Assembly (NCBI GenBank): GCA_964394145.1
Contig: CAYMVL010000043.1
Coordinates: 55,004-119,003, forward strand
Direction: 5' to 3'
From: JAFGBN01 sp964394145
GTDB lineage: Bacteria; Chloroflexota; Dehalococcoidia; GIF9; AB-539-J10
DNA: 64,000 nucleotides
Part shown: positions 53,471 through 61,634 of the stretch, piece after piece
Numbering within the stretch: the stretch's first letter is position 1
Layout of the letters: every line of letters begins with the position of its first letter
Notes under the pieces: generated by a model
What the model was told of the DNA's origin: nothing
Seen by the model: only the letters and a program-made list of their open reading frames with translations
The model's database searches: none
Translations under genes and position numbers: made by a program

Positions 53471-53710
53471 TTATCTTCTTCTCGTCAAGCTGATGACCGA
53501 GACAAACAAAGCTGTAATTAATCCGGCGCAAACAGAGAGTTCGAATACTCCAGCATAGGCGGAATTCAACTCGAAGAACATTATGGAGATTATTACGCTT
53601 AGGATTGCCAGTGAAATAGCTGCATAGAGTATGTCCTTTAGCCGGACGGCCACGATAGCACAGGCAACAGCGGCAACAACTAAGATAACACTAACAGCAT
53701 TAATGGGCAC
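53471..53710 (-). CDS. MbhD-like / NuoJ N-terminal-half-like small membrane subunit
   Basis: A 79-residue protein with three predicted membrane helices. It ends in ELSVCAGLITALFVSVISL, matching the bulged helix 3 region of NuoJ and MbhD. It starts at GTG with GAGG upstream and is the first gene of the operon. With the next gene it makes a split J subunit, as in Mbh/Mrp and Fpo systems. Confidence 0.75.
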   Translation of the reverse strand: MPINAVSVILVVAAVACAIVAVRLKDILYAAISLAILSVIISIMFFELNSAYAGVFELSVCAGLITALFVSVISLTRRR

Positions 53711-54229
53711 TGCTTTTGCCTCTCAATATGTCTTTAGGAGCGCAACGCCTGCTGATGGGTCGATAAGACAACTTTCCCCAAATTGGTGGAGACACCCGTG
53801 GCATTTCTATCACTCTCGTTATGAGCAATGCAAGCGTTTCTGGAAAGGTTACCATACCAGACTGATTTTAGTCAATACTAAGATTTCAAGCATAAAATCT
53901 AACCGGGGTGAGGACGCTCAAATCAGGATAGGTTCTAATCGAGCCTGTCTTGAGGAAAATATCTCAGTCTGAACCCGGCCTAACTCAAGGGCCAAATAGG
54001 AGCAAGATTGGAAAAGCTGTACCCCGTTTATTAGGCAAAGACGAAGACCCTGCAGCCCGACCCTTACGAAGAGACAGCACCTCACATGGCCAGAAATTAT
54101 ATGATTCAACAATCCCCCGTTGGGTCAGGTACTTAGAGTCGAAAGGCCGTCTATGATCGGCTGCATGTCTTCAGCATGAACGGGTTGTGTCAATTTCCAG
54201 GCCAATCTTGTAATCAAACAGACGCATTC
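53711..54229. other. spacer upstream of the membrane-complex operon
   Basis: About 520 bases with no supported gene on either strand; the longest frames lack ribosome sites or motifs. The promoter of the minus-strand operon should lie in the left part, but no clear consensus is seen. Confidence 0.4.
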
Positions 54230-54264
54230 TTGACACCAATACTGTTCTGGTCAGATAATATAAT
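54230..54264 (+). promoter_or_regulatory. promoter of tRNA-Gly
   Basis: TTGACA at 54230-54235 is followed after 18 bases by GATAAT (54254-54259), which overlaps a TATAAT at 54259-54264. The tRNA starts 12-17 bases later. Confidence 0.6.
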
Positions 54265-54275
54265 TGGTCTTAGTT

Positions 54276-54347
54276 GCGGGTGTAACTCAGCGGTAGAGTG
54301 CTTGCTTCCCAAGTAAGACGTCGTGGGTTCGAATCCCATCACCCGCT
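54276..54347 (+). tRNA. tRNA-Gly (CCC)
   Basis: A complete cloverleaf. The acceptor stem is GCGGGTG / CACCCGC, the D arm contains CTCAGCGGTAGAG, the anticodon loop TTCCCAA gives CCC, and the T arm is GTGGGTTCGAATCCCAT. CCA is not encoded. Confidence 0.95.
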
Positions 54348-54387
54348 TTGTTGACGCTCCATATTCATCAAAGTATAATTTGAAAAG

Positions 54388-54663
54388 ATGCGGATAAAGC
54401 TAAGTAGCAGCCAGTTGGACGGGTTGTCGCATCAGCTCCCTTTCGAGGTGGTGTTGAAGGAGCCGAGAGATGTTAGAGGCTTCTTAGAAATTTTGGGGCA
54501 TAATATGCCCTGGGATGGAATGGGGCTCAATAAGTTTGGCGATCCCCTCAGGAAGCCAAACAGGGTAGCTTTCTCGGTTGAAGCGATTGACGGTGGATTC
54601 ATTTGCGATGTTCATCCTGCGTTTGCTTGCTATATCTCCAATATTTTGACAACGGAAAAGTGA
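54388..54663 (+). CDS. hypothetical protein, 91 aa
   Basis: A 91-residue protein lying between two tRNA genes. I do not recognise it. It is soluble, with a possible alpha/beta pattern and mixed charge (LPFEVVLKEPRDVRGFLEIL, KPNRVAFSVEAIDGGFICD). Only a weak GAAAAG lies before the ATG. The amino-acid composition is normal for a real protein, but the call rests mainly on length and the lack of better use of the space. Confidence 0.45.
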   Translation: MRIKLSSSQLDGLSHQLPFEVVLKEPRDVRGFLEILGHNMPWDGMGLNKFGDPLRKPNRVAFSVEAIDGGFICDVHPAFACYISNILTTEK

Positions 54664-54718
54664 AATCCGCATTGCCAAGTTATTCACTCCAATTTATGAG
54701 GCTGTCTTACGAAATCAT

Positions 54719-54791
54719 GGGCCGTTAGCTCAGTTGGCAGAGCACCTGACTTTTAATCAGGGTGTCCAGGGTTCGAGTCCCTGACGGCCTA
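54719..54791 (+). tRNA. tRNA-Lys (TTT)
   Basis: A complete cloverleaf. The acceptor stem is GGGCCGT / ACGGCCT (one G-U pair), the D arm is TAGCTCAGTTGGCAGAGCA, the anticodon loop CTTTTAA gives TTT, and the T arm is CAGGGTTCGAGTCCCTG. CCA is not encoded. Confidence 0.95.
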
Positions 54792-54859
54792 CAAAACCCC
54801 GATTTCAAAGCTAATTTCGCCCTAAATCTCAAAAAATCCCCTCGGAAACCGGCTCCTTT

Positions 54860-54899
54860 GAGCACCTGATTTGTTAATAAGAGGGCTCGATTCCCGGGG
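54860..54899 (+). pseudogene. degenerate tRNA-like stretch
   Basis: GAGCACCTGA, identical to the tRNA-Lys D-arm/anticodon-stem text, is followed by TTTGTTAATAA and GGCTCGATTCCCGGG, which looks like an anticodon loop and a T arm. No acceptor stem pairs. It may be a tRNA remnant (Asn-like GTT loop) at an insertion border. Confidence 0.35.
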
Positions 54900-54922
54900 A
54901 ATTCGTATTTCGGATAGGGTGA

Positions 54923-55324
54923 AATTGGCGCGACATTAGCACCCAACTTCTGGCTCTGGTCAACCAGTCTCTGCTAGAAGCAGTAAGCACCAAGAGGCCG
55001 GAGAAAGGGCTGGTGCACCACTCAGACCGCGGCAGTCAGTACTGCAGTTATGAATATCAGTGGCTGTTAAGGCAGTTTGGACTGGATGTATCAATGAGCG
55101 GAAGCGGTAACTGCTTTGATAATGCGCCGATGGAGAGCTTCTGGGGAATTATCAAGCAGGAACTGATTAATCATCGGAATTATCGTACCAGGAGGGAAGC
55201 AATTGAAGATATTACGGAATATATTGAGATATTTTACAACCGGCAGCGGCGGCATGCTAAACCGGGACTGTTAACACCTGCAGCCTGTGCAGGCAAATGC
55301 TATGCCGGCCTGGTAGCAGAATAA
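54923..55324 (+). pseudogene. IS3-family transposase (OrfB) C-terminal fragment
   Basis: An integrase-core (DDE) fragment with GLVHHSDRGSQYCSYEYQ and NCFDNAPMESFWGIIKQEL, the last catalytic Asp/Glu region of IS3-type OrfB. It ends with IFYNRQRRHAKPGLLTPAA. The frame is open only from 54923 and the N-terminal half, OrfA and terminal repeats are missing, so it is a 5'-truncated remnant. It lies just after tRNA-Lys. Confidence 0.88.
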
Positions 55325-55443
55325 AAGGTTCCGCGTCCATTACTGATATCCGACCCCACTATAAAAAGAAACGGCGCCACAAATGGCACCGCTGACATTG
55401 CCTGTCATGTTAGGTTCAATTACATCTGGGTTAGCTTCAAGAT

Positions 55444-55488
55444 TGGTAGCGGGGGTTGGATTTGAACCAACGACCTCCGGGTTATGAG
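55444..55488 (-). pseudogene. 3' half of tRNA-Met, probable integration scar
   Basis: On the minus strand the text is the 3' side of a tRNA-Met: CTCATAACCC (CAT anticodon loop), the variable loop, the T arm GGTTCAAATCC, the acceptor 3' strand and an encoded CCA. The 5' half is absent. Such 3'-half duplicates are the usual product of integration into tRNA genes (att site). Confidence 0.8.
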
Positions 55489-55900
55489 TTGAACGCATGT
55501 GCTGATTTGGGATGGCTTCACGTTTGCTATGGTACATATGTTCTATTGCTGAAATGATGTGGCGAACGTGGGGTGATGGGGCGTGATAGGTGGGCGCGCT
55601 GAGTCTATTAGCAGATTATTAGCAAAATGTTTGCAAAATGCCGGGCAGATGTAGAAGGCAAAAATGGAATCGGGCTATGCGACTAGTGCATTTGTTAGCC
55701 TTCACAGCTTCGCATGGAGAACCGGAGTATACGCCTGGGTCTGAGGCTCTGGGCACTAGGGGTCAAGGCCGCAGTGGAGACAGGAGAAGAAACTCGTATT
55801 GCAAGTCTCGTTTTGCGCAGTGTGGTAGCACTGGTTTGGAGTATAGCTGTATGGTGGGTCAAGTGTGAACGTGATTAGCTTGTTGGGTAAATGGTCGGGG
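55489..55900. other. spacer in the accessory region
   Basis: No supported gene. A 76-codon frame (55638-55868) lacks motifs. Short repeats (ATTAGCA, TTAGCAAAATG, TTTGCAAAATG) near 55610-55640 may be part of the integration scar. Confidence 0.35.
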
Positions 55901-55928
55901 TTGACATAGGGTGTTTGTATAGTATAAT
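55901..55928 (+). promoter_or_regulatory. strong sigma-70-type promoter of the toxin-antitoxin pair
   Basis: A perfect TTGACA and a perfect TATAAT are separated by 16 bases. The predicted transcript has a leader of about 120 bases before the antitoxin ATG. Confidence 0.75.
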
Positions 55929-56011
55929 GATGTTGGATAATAAGGAATACCAAATAAATTATATGAGCTTAGGAGTTGTTCCTATGGACTCAGCATCAAA
56001 AGGAAGAGCGG

Positions 56012-56048
56012 CCTGAAAGGGACGCCGAGACCGCATTTTTGTTTCAGG
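56012..56048 (+). promoter_or_regulatory. leader hairpin that can cover the antitoxin ribosome site
   Basis: CCTGAAA and TTTCAGG can pair. The right arm includes the first bases of the AGGAGG ribosome site (56046-56051), so the fold could limit translation of the antitoxin. The loop also holds a GCGG/CCGC pair option followed by ATTTTT. Confidence 0.4.
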
Positions 56049-56054
56049 AGGTGG

Positions 56055-56582
56055 ATGATGGCGACATCTGAAATTGCCTTCGAATTCAATGAAACTAAAG
56101 CGATCGAAACTATACTCTACCTCGCCAATAGAATGTCACGCTCTGATAAATACAACATTTGTAAGATGCTTTATCTCGCAGATAAGATCTCCCTTGAGAA
56201 ATATGGGAGATTCATATTCGGAGAATCCTACTGGGCCATGAAGGAAGGGGCGACACCGTCTAAATCCTATGATCTTCTAAAAGAAATTGCACGAGAATGT
56301 TCTGAAGAACTCAGATTAGAAGGCAATGCTGTTATCCCACTGCGTGATGCCAACTTGGATTATCTAAGTGAATCAGATATTGAATGTTTAGACCACACAA
56401 TCAGCATATATGATAGGAACCCTAAAAAAATGCGTCTTGATAGCCATGACGGTGCGTGGGAAAAAGCGTGGCACAATAGAGGCGAAAAGGGAAGTGCTGA
56501 TATTTCAGTCAGAAGCATTGCCAGAACACTCGCTGATTCTGAGGACTTGATAGACTATCTAACAAATCGTAATGTTGAATAA
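56055..56582 (+). CDS. Panacea (DUF4065/SocA-like) antitoxin
   Basis: A 175-residue DUF4065/Panacea-domain protein: LYLANRMSRSDKYNICKMLY, LADKISLEKYGRFIFGESYW and the following AMKEGATPSKSYDLLKEI are typical. The domain neutralises a wide range of toxins by direct binding. Starts at 56055 or 56058 share the AGGAGG site. The next gene starts six bases after the stop and is the presumed toxin. The pair lies beside a restriction-modification system in an integrated region. Confidence 0.85.
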   Translation: MMATSEIAFEFNETKAIETILYLANRMSRSDKYNICKMLYLADKISLEKYGRFIFGESYWAMKEGATPSKSYDLLKEIARECSEELRLEGNAVIPLRDANLDYLSESDIECLDHTISIYDRNPKKMRLDSHDGAWEKAWHNRGEKGSADISVRSIARTLADSEDLIDYLTNRNVE

Positions 56583-56587
56583 CCTTC

Positions 56588-56953
56588 ATGATTGCCCTAT
56601 GGCATATCTATCGTGTGAAGAAGTGTCGGTACACAACCCCTCCCAAAGACAAGTATGTTATTATCGTCTGTTTGAACCCTAATCCATATGGCTTTCTGGT
56701 CAATTCAAGAATAGCTCCCTTTGTCCAAAAAAAACCTGATTTGCTATCTAGCCAGGTTTCTATAACTGCTGATAGATACGGCTTCTTAAAGCATGATTCG
56801 TATATAAACTGTGGTCAGCTGTTTTCGTTCAAGGGCAGTGAATTACATGGTGTTCAAGACGTTCAAAACAATACGAGAAAGCAAATAGAGAGGGTTGTAG
56901 CTAATTCTAAGTTAATCGAGCCTATTTACAAGAGGCTCATATGTGGCAAATGA
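56588..56953 (+). CDS. probable toxin partner (MazF/PemK-like features)
   Basis: A 121-residue protein just after the antitoxin. It has an initial beta-rich part with DKYVIIVCLNPNPYGFLVNS, then SITADRYGFLKHDSYINCGQ. This resembles the MazF/PemK fold, where an early beta barrel and an FLKxDS(Y)-type strand recur, but the match is loose. The mode of action is unproven. The order antitoxin-toxin and the six-base gap fit a TA operon. Confidence 0.65.
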   Translation: MIALWHIYRVKKCRYTTPPKDKYVIIVCLNPNPYGFLVNSRIAPFVQKKPDLLSSQVSITADRYGFLKHDSYINCGQLFSFKGSELHGVQDVQNNTRKQIERVVANSKLIEPIYKRLICGK

Positions 56954-56990
56954 GTTTAATTATTGGCTATTATAGAGTTTGCCAGTTTCT

Positions 56991-59573
56991 CTAAGATCGT
57001 GTGCCGGCATCTATCTCAGCGAGAAGCTCAGAGAAATTCGTCGCTGTTGACGATTGGAACAAGTCGTAGGGGACTTTCACATACTGCCACGCAGTCCCCG
57101 CCATGGCTGAGGCATCCCGACACCACTGTGTGGCACGGGCATCCTTGCGCTCCACTTCAATATCTTCGACGCCCTTAGTCTCGAGCAACCAGTTTTCACC
57201 TGTCACAGTGCGGACAATGAAGTCGGGATAGTAATACTTGATCGCTCCTTCGGAATTCTGGTAGTCCAGGGTGAAATAGGTATGGAGGTTGTTCTTGACA
57301 TAAGCAGCAACATCGGACGCCCTGTCCAAAAAGCATGCAAAATCAACCTCAAAGTCATTATCACAGGCAACGAGGTTGAACACGGTCTTCTGCCCGGGAT
57401 GTACCGGGCGGCTCCACTCATATCCCGGTGTGCTACTGAAGCGCCTGGCCTCGCCAGTTGGCCTGACTTCCTGAGGCTCGATACTGCGCTCTCTAATTGC
57501 TTCAACGAACGCTGCAAAGATGGCTGCCTTCGCGTCAGGTTTGTTGAGGCGAACGAGGACGTAATCCTCCTCCATATTCACCTGCGTGCCAAAAAGGACT
57601 GTTTCAATGTAGCCCTTGACAAGGCCAGCCAGACGATGAAACTGACCCGTGAGATGACATTCTCTCTCAATGAGGTTGCACATGACAGAGACATAACCGA
57701 CCGGGTCAGCAGGAAAGTCGCGCTCAATCTCCTGCTGCTCTACTACCCGAAGGGTGAGCATTTCTACTCCCTTATAGCCAAACTTATCTTCTCGCATCAG
57801 AAAAGGTTGTGGCGGTGAGACCTGCCCAGGCCTGATGTCATTCAGTCCAAAGGCCTCTAGCCCGCTGGTTGATGTGGTCAGTGCAGGGCTCAAGATGGGC
57901 ACTTCGATATCGTATTCCAGCTTGGAGTTGTCTACATAAATAGGTTTGAACTTCGGGCCAACACTATCTACAGGGACCCACTCAACCTCCAAGCCTTCCT
58001 CCTCCAGCTCATTTCTCCAGAATGGTTTGAACGCCTCGTGCTCAATGACAATAACCTGCTCATCAACGCCAGAGGCAGGCAGACTCATGCGTCTGAGGCC
58101 ACGCCCTAGCGTCTGTTCAGGCAGAATTTGGGCTTTGGCAGTGTAAGGTCGCAAGGGAACGATAACCACCACGTTACGAACGTCCCAACCTTCCCTGAGC
58201 ATCAATACGCTCACGATGGCACGGTAGGGATTGTCGTCGCCGTCAACCTGGCGGGCAGCTTGACGGAGCTGATCAATTAACGGCTGATTGCTCTTAGCTT
58301 CGGTGACTTCTCCCGTCCGGTTAGTGTGGATGTTCAGCACATGCCCAGCAAAGTCCTCTTGGGTTTCCAGCCAGTTATAGATATCATCGGCAGCCGTCGT
58401 GTTTTCGGTCATGATGAAAAGCACGGGTTTTTTGCCTGTCGGCTGGAAGCGCTGGCTGAACTCTCTCCATTTTCGCATACCAGCTGTCAGTCGGTCCCGA
58501 TACTTAACCGAAGCCCTCTTACTCTCTTGCTCAATGATTCCAGAAAGCTCACCCATAATGGGACGTTTAACGATGCCATCATCCACCGCTTGAGCTATAG
58601 GATAATCCACAATAATTTCCCGGAACAGAGCCCCGCTCTGGTATTTGGGCGTCGCTGTAAAGTCCAGCTGGCAGGCTATCCCCGGCAATCCACGCGCTTG
58701 AAGCTTATCATGAAGACCAACAATAACCTTATGCCATTCTAAATCCTCATTATGAAGATGGTGCCCTTCGTCATCTATCACCATCAATTCGTCATGCCGG
58801 AGCACCAGATCACGAAGTGCTTCCCCTGTAACGGGAGCGTCCTTCTTCACCGGTGTCCCCAATACACCGGTCATTGCCGGTGCCTCATTTCGACTTGCGC
58901 GGTCCACCGGCGCATCATAAAGCCGCTGAATGTTTGTAAGATAAAGAGCGCCCAGGGTTGAAGGAACTGACGGGCTATCTCGCAGCACCACGCTCATCTG
59001 CCAATGGCTCCGCCATTCCGGAGGGATGAGCGGGTCTTCATCAAAGATACGCCCATCTGCAAAATCCACTTTCAGACGCTCGTAGACGATGACGTTGGGA
59101 GCGATGACCAAGAAGGTCCGAGGAAGGGTTGAGTTGGGTTCAAAGATGGCGTTGAAATAAGACCAGACCACAGCCAGACTCATCACCTTCGTCTTGCCAG
59201 AGCCGGTAGCCATCTTAAAGACATAGCGAGCGAAGCGGTCTTCGTCGGGACGGATAAGGAAGGGACGCTCCAGCGGGAAATTCCTGGCAAGTTCGTAGAG
59301 GGAGCGAAGCTGACGTACTTCGTAAAGATAGATGAGAGTCTCTATGGCTTCCCGCTGACAGAAGTAGTAGCCGAATTCTTGCGGCTTGTCTTTGCGTCTG
59401 GTCTTATGGTCTTGCTGAAACCAGTATTGGAAAAGGCGTCTGGTGGTGTCGGTGGCTCCGGGATAACCCTGGGCACGCCACTGGTCAACCGCCAAGCGTA
59501 TTCCTGAAACCAGCGCAGCCCGAGTGGGACGGCGCTGGCGTGGGACAACGTAGGGCGGTAACAGGCGATTCAC
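56991..59573 (-). CDS. type III-like restriction subunit (Res): DEAD helicase plus PD-(D/E)XK nuclease
   Basis: An 860-residue restriction subunit. The helicase part has Walker A FKMATGSGKTKVMSLAVVW, a DDEGHH Walker B variant, LDFTATPKYQSG, and VLMLREGWDVRNV with EQTLGRGLRRM. The C-terminal ~150 residues hold a nuclease: YYPDFIVR and WLLETKG give the D...ExK pattern. Its ATG overlaps the mod stop (ATGA), so it is co-translated. It should cut DNA lacking methylation at the partner's site. Confidence 0.9.
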   Translation of the reverse strand: MNRLLPPYVVPRQRRPTRAALVSGIRLAVDQWRAQGYPGATDTTRRLFQYWFQQDHKTRRKDKPQEFGYYFCQREAIETLIYLYEVRQLRSLYELARNFPLERPFLIRPDEDRFARYVFKMATGSGKTKVMSLAVVWSYFNAIFEPNSTLPRTFLVIAPNVIVYERLKVDFADGRIFDEDPLIPPEWRSHWQMSVVLRDSPSVPSTLGALYLTNIQRLYDAPVDRASRNEAPAMTGVLGTPVKKDAPVTGEALRDLVLRHDELMVIDDEGHHLHNEDLEWHKVIVGLHDKLQARGLPGIACQLDFTATPKYQSGALFREIIVDYPIAQAVDDGIVKRPIMGELSGIIEQESKRASVKYRDRLTAGMRKWREFSQRFQPTGKKPVLFIMTENTTAADDIYNWLETQEDFAGHVLNIHTNRTGEVTEAKSNQPLIDQLRQAARQVDGDDNPYRAIVSVLMLREGWDVRNVVVIVPLRPYTAKAQILPEQTLGRGLRRMSLPASGVDEQVIVIEHEAFKPFWRNELEEEGLEVEWVPVDSVGPKFKPIYVDNSKLEYDIEVPILSPALTTSTSGLEAFGLNDIRPGQVSPPQPFLMREDKFGYKGVEMLTLRVVEQQEIERDFPADPVGYVSVMCNLIERECHLTGQFHRLAGLVKGYIETVLFGTQVNMEEDYVLVRLNKPDAKAAIFAAFVEAIRERSIEPQEVRPTGEARRFSSTPGYEWSRPVHPGQKTVFNLVACDNDFEVDFACFLDRASDVAAYVKNNLHTYFTLDYQNSEGAIKYYYPDFIVRTVTGENWLLETKGVEDIEVERKDARATQWCRDASAMAGTAWQYVKVPYDLFQSSTATNFSELLAEIDAGTRS

Positions 59574-61612
59574 GGCACAGCCACCTCTAACAGTTGCGTA
59601 GTGTCATTGCCGAAGATATCTATCACCTTGACCAAGACGTGGTATTTGCCCGACTTTGGGTAAGTATGCGGGTCGCTTATTACACGCAGAATCGGGCTTT
59701 TGCGGGTGCGATAGCTCTGCCATTCATTGTGAAAGGTATCTCCTGCGTAGCTCCAATCCACCGCCCAGAAGTCAATGTAGTCCGACCATTTCTTAACCTT
59801 GCTACGCACATCATCAGGCACCAGGTCAAGATTGGGGATGATGAAGTCATCAAGACGCACGGTCACAGTCTTAGAATCTTGCAGCAAAGAGGTCTTGAGG
59901 TAAGCCAGCTCGTAGAAATGGACATCGCCCGCCTCAACAGCCTGTTTATCCATGACCTCCCGGGGGATGTAGAGGAGACGGATGTCAACAGCCAAGCGCC
60001 GCGCCTCAGCGCGGATAGTATCGTGCAGCCCCATCTCCCATTCCCAGCCCAACACATCGAGGGCAGTGTAACGATTCGTTTGGCACTCTCTGACCACGTC
60101 CATGACCTCAGACCGGGTCACAGGGGCATCTGTCGCGCCCACATGGACCCAGCGCCCGGCCTTCTGACCGTGGAGATGAGCATAGCCCTCAACCACCTCA
60201 GCATGGTAGAGGGCGATGATAAAACGCAGATAGTCAGCAACGGCTTTTGAGCCCTTATCCTGACGCCCATTGAGCACATTGACCTGCCAATGCCGGCGCT
60301 CATACTTGCCCAGGTTCAACACCTCAAATGGACGGCAGTCGCGGATGTCCAGGAGCCGCTTTCGGGAGACCTGGATAGCAAAGCGGGAAAGATCGCAGCC
60401 AACCCACCGCCGCCCCAGCTTCTCCGCCACAGCCATCGTCGTCCCCGAGCCGCAGAAGAAATCGGCGACTAACGATGTCTCAGTAGAGGCGAGAGCAATT
60501 ACCTGTTCGAGGAGCTTCTCGTTCTTTTCTGTGGGGTAGCCCTGACTGGCGCTGTAGGTGGGAATTCCGCTCCAAACCGTGTCCGCTATCCTAATCTCCG
60601 CAGGAGCACGCCAATACTGTGGCTTTCCATCCTTGGGGTCGGCCCTGATAAACTCAAGCTTAGCTCCCGTGTCGCGCCAATACTGCGCCAGAGACCTTCC
60701 GCCAGCCTCACAAACGAAGCGCTGGTAGTTTGCCACTGCCTGTAAAGCACGCTCCCGCGACCAAACCCATTGGCCAGACACCGGAGTTGTTCCTAGCAAT
60801 TCATAGCGCATTGTTGGACGATCCGCAGTACTCCACGCGTGGTGCCAGTGCCCCTCTGGGTTGCCAGGGTCGTGTTTGATTACCCAATGTGGGCGAAAGC
60901 GGGCATTCGGGTATTTTGAACTCCACAGCAATAGATCGTGCCGGATTTGAAGCCGGGATATCTCATGAAATTGCTGCTGCAGGTTCTTGACCGCTCTGCC
61001 CGGCAGAACTATCTCGTTACGGAAGTTGTCGACACCAAAGACCACTTCCATCAACGACCGCACAACGTGACTGACCTCGGCACCGATATGAACCATAATG
61101 CTGCCATCATCTGACAGTAGTTCTCGCATCAAGACCAACCTGTCGTACATCATCTGGAGGAAAGATTCAAGGCCACGCCCCCAAGTATCCCTGTAGGCCG
61201 TCTCTTCAACTATAGAGGCTTCCTTGACCCACTCCTCATCGCCCACGCGGGCCCGGTAGGAGAAGTTCTGCCCGGTGGCGAAGGGCGGGTCAATGTAGAT
61301 GAGGTCGATCTTGCCAGCAAGCGGCTCAAGCCCGATGGAGGAGTCGCCCTGCAGAAGCGAAGCCATGACATACTTATTATCCCCCCAGATAAGCTTGTTT
61401 TTCCAAGAAGTATCAGGAGCTTGGCCTTCGAAGAGCGGCGGGGGTGGCAGGCCAGCCAGCAAAGGCGTCCGCTCACGGGTGGCACGTGACTGGTTGATGG
61501 TCTCAACGACCTGGAAGGGTAGAGCGACACGCTCCACCTGGGTACGCTTGCCCGGCCAGACTAGCTCCGTTCGGGTCGGAGTCGATTTTTCCCATTCACC
61601 GCCTTCAGCCAT
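59570..61612 (-). CDS. type III-like DNA methyltransferase (Mod), beta class
   Basis: A 680-residue site-specific adenine methyltransferase. The catalytic motif IDLIYIDPPFATGQNF precedes the SAM-binding motif VADFFCGSGTTMAVAEKLGR, the order of the beta class used by type III Mod proteins. The target-recognition part lies between and after. A C-terminal ~80-residue beta-rich tail ends DIFGNDTTQLLEVAVP, PKD-like, which is not typical of EcoP15I Mod. Upstream is a zinc-ribbon gene with a 22-base gap. Confidence 0.92.
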   Translation of the reverse strand: MAEGGEWEKSTPTRTELVWPGKRTQVERVALPFQVVETINQSRATRERTPLLAGLPPPPLFEGQAPDTSWKNKLIWGDNKYVMASLLQGDSSIGLEPLAGKIDLIYIDPPFATGQNFSYRARVGDEEWVKEASIVEETAYRDTWGRGLESFLQMMYDRLVLMRELLSDDGSIMVHIGAEVSHVVRSLMEVVFGVDNFRNEIVLPGRAVKNLQQQFHEISRLQIRHDLLLWSSKYPNARFRPHWVIKHDPGNPEGHWHHAWSTADRPTMRYELLGTTPVSGQWVWSRERALQAVANYQRFVCEAGGRSLAQYWRDTGAKLEFIRADPKDGKPQYWRAPAEIRIADTVWSGIPTYSASQGYPTEKNEKLLEQVIALASTETSLVADFFCGSGTTMAVAEKLGRRWVGCDLSRFAIQVSRKRLLDIRDCRPFEVLNLGKYERRHWQVNVLNGRQDKGSKAVADYLRFIIALYHAEVVEGYAHLHGQKAGRWVHVGATDAPVTRSEVMDVVRECQTNRYTALDVLGWEWEMGLHDTIRAEARRLAVDIRLLYIPREVMDKQAVEAGDVHFYELAYLKTSLLQDSKTVTVRLDDFIIPNLDLVPDDVRSKVKKWSDYIDFWAVDWSYAGDTFHNEWQSYRTRKSPILRVISDPHTYPKSGKYHVLVKVIDIFGNDTTQLLEVAVP

Positions 61613-61634
61613 GTGCCCCTTCTGTATTCAATAT

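Noticed and set aside
45732..53710. Plain annotation as a standard NADH:quinone oxidoreductase
   Set aside because: NuoEFG are absent, one antiporter is missing, J is split, and the NuoB and NuoD active-site residues differ, so NADH and quinone use should not be assumed.
54725..54946. Minus-strand frame of 73 codons over tRNA-Lys
   Set aside because: It is the antisense translation of the tRNA and its flank.
55340..55537. Minus-strand frame reading NPEVVGSNPTPATN
   Set aside because: This is the well-known false protein made by translating the 3' half of a tRNA; the region is a tRNA-Met fragment.
55638..55868. 76-codon plus-strand frame in the integration scar
   Set aside because: No ribosome site, no motif, and an amino-acid composition typical of non-coding DNA.
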